Of a DNA stretch of 64,000 nucleotides, positions 63,691 through 64,000 are shown piece by piece. The notes beneath the pieces are model-generated. The model worked only from the letters and a program-made list of their open reading frames with translations, did no database searches and was not told the origin of the DNA. Numbering within the stretch: position 1 is the first letter of the stretch; each line of letters starts with the position of its first letter. Origin of the DNA: Phlebotomus papatasi (lineage: Eukaryota > Arthropoda > Insecta > Diptera > Psychodidae); the NCBI RefSeq assembly GCF_024763615.1, contig NC_077224.1:65482712-65546711 (forward strand), written 5' to 3'. The position numbers and the translations under genes are program-made.

Positions 63691-64000
63691 AATGAAATTG
63701 CTATTTTCCGCGATTTATGAAATAAATGAGCCGCAAAGTTACTTGTACTTTTACTGCTGCTACGTGTAGATTCGAAAAATATTAATTATTCGTTTTGAAT
63801 TTACGATTTTGAGCATTTTTTAGAGCAGACCTGTGTTTATTAAAAGTCGTGTAGTATCGGAAATTTTGTGTTGATAGTTCTAATGGAAATTGCAGATTGA
63901 CGTGCTGGTAACACTAATCCCACTTATTCACGGTGCCATGATAAATATTTTTGCGCCAAAAAGACATTGTTCACTAAACTTCCTTTTACTTGAATCTTGC

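Larger units (their letters stand above)
61140..64000. other. 3' flank of ODAD3, no gene recognised
   Basis: AT-rich DNA with one MITE (62180-62508), a 500-N gap and repeated GAGGTTATG/CATAACCTC words. CTGCG|GTGAGTTTATC at ~61420 is a fair splice donor and could end an untranslated exon of a gene beyond the window, but nothing else supports it. A TAGGGGAAGCC end near 63099 may open another foldback that runs into the gap. Confidence 0.4.

Overview
The window is AT-rich animal nuclear DNA from an insect, probably a fly. Genes are split by GT-AG introns, there are no operons, and the coding content is typical of insects (a pickpocket-family channel and an alpha-1,3-fucosyltransferase). The dipteran placement is an inference from gene content and from the very high density of short inverted-repeat elements. 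It was not tested against any database. Two runs of exactly 500 N (36834-37333 and 63191-63690) are scaffold gaps.

Seven protein-coding genes could be rebuilt exon by exon. In order they are: (1) an alpha-1,3-fucosyltransferase (+, 336-2093); (2) a pickpocket-type DEG/ENaC sodium channel (-, 3900-13569; eight exons found, the C-terminal third not found); (3) ARPC5, the p16 subunit of the Arp2/3 complex (+, 17505-18020); (4) Drp1, the mitochondrial and peroxisomal fission dynamin (-, 21612-34586, five exons, 716 aa); (5) an unrecognised 485-aa acidic protein (-, 35032-41137); (6) a FAM210/DUF1279 membrane protein (+, 41784-55337, 335 aa); (7) ODAD3/CCDC151, an outer dynein arm docking protein (+, 55537-61131, 604 aa). 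Gene pairs 4/5 and 6/7 are tightly packed head to tail. Genes 5 and 6 are divergent over about 650 bp that contain a perfect DRE motif (TATCGATA). The genes are ordinary housekeeping or cell-biology genes and do not form a single pathway. All phases given were checked by joining the exons by hand.

Most of the remaining sequence is in introns and intergenic DNA and consists of non-autonomous DNA transposons (MITEs and foldback elements), degenerate satellites and a few retroelement-like pieces. Many elements have matching ends and TA target-site duplications, so they look like Tc1/mariner-type MITEs. One element copy, free of insertions at 39267-39704, acts as an internal empty-site control for two younger MITEs nested in its relative at 43895-44912. 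One element in a pickpocket intron has ends that closely resemble the plant Stowaway terminal sequence. The only transposase remnant recognised is a Tc1-like C-terminus at 14272-14487 with one internal stop.

No CRISPR array, prophage, rRNA or intact tRNA gene was seen. I found no convincing new multi-gene system. The most notable material is the repeat architecture, the unrecognised 485-aa gene, and the possible nesting of the fucosyltransferase inside the pickpocket gene.
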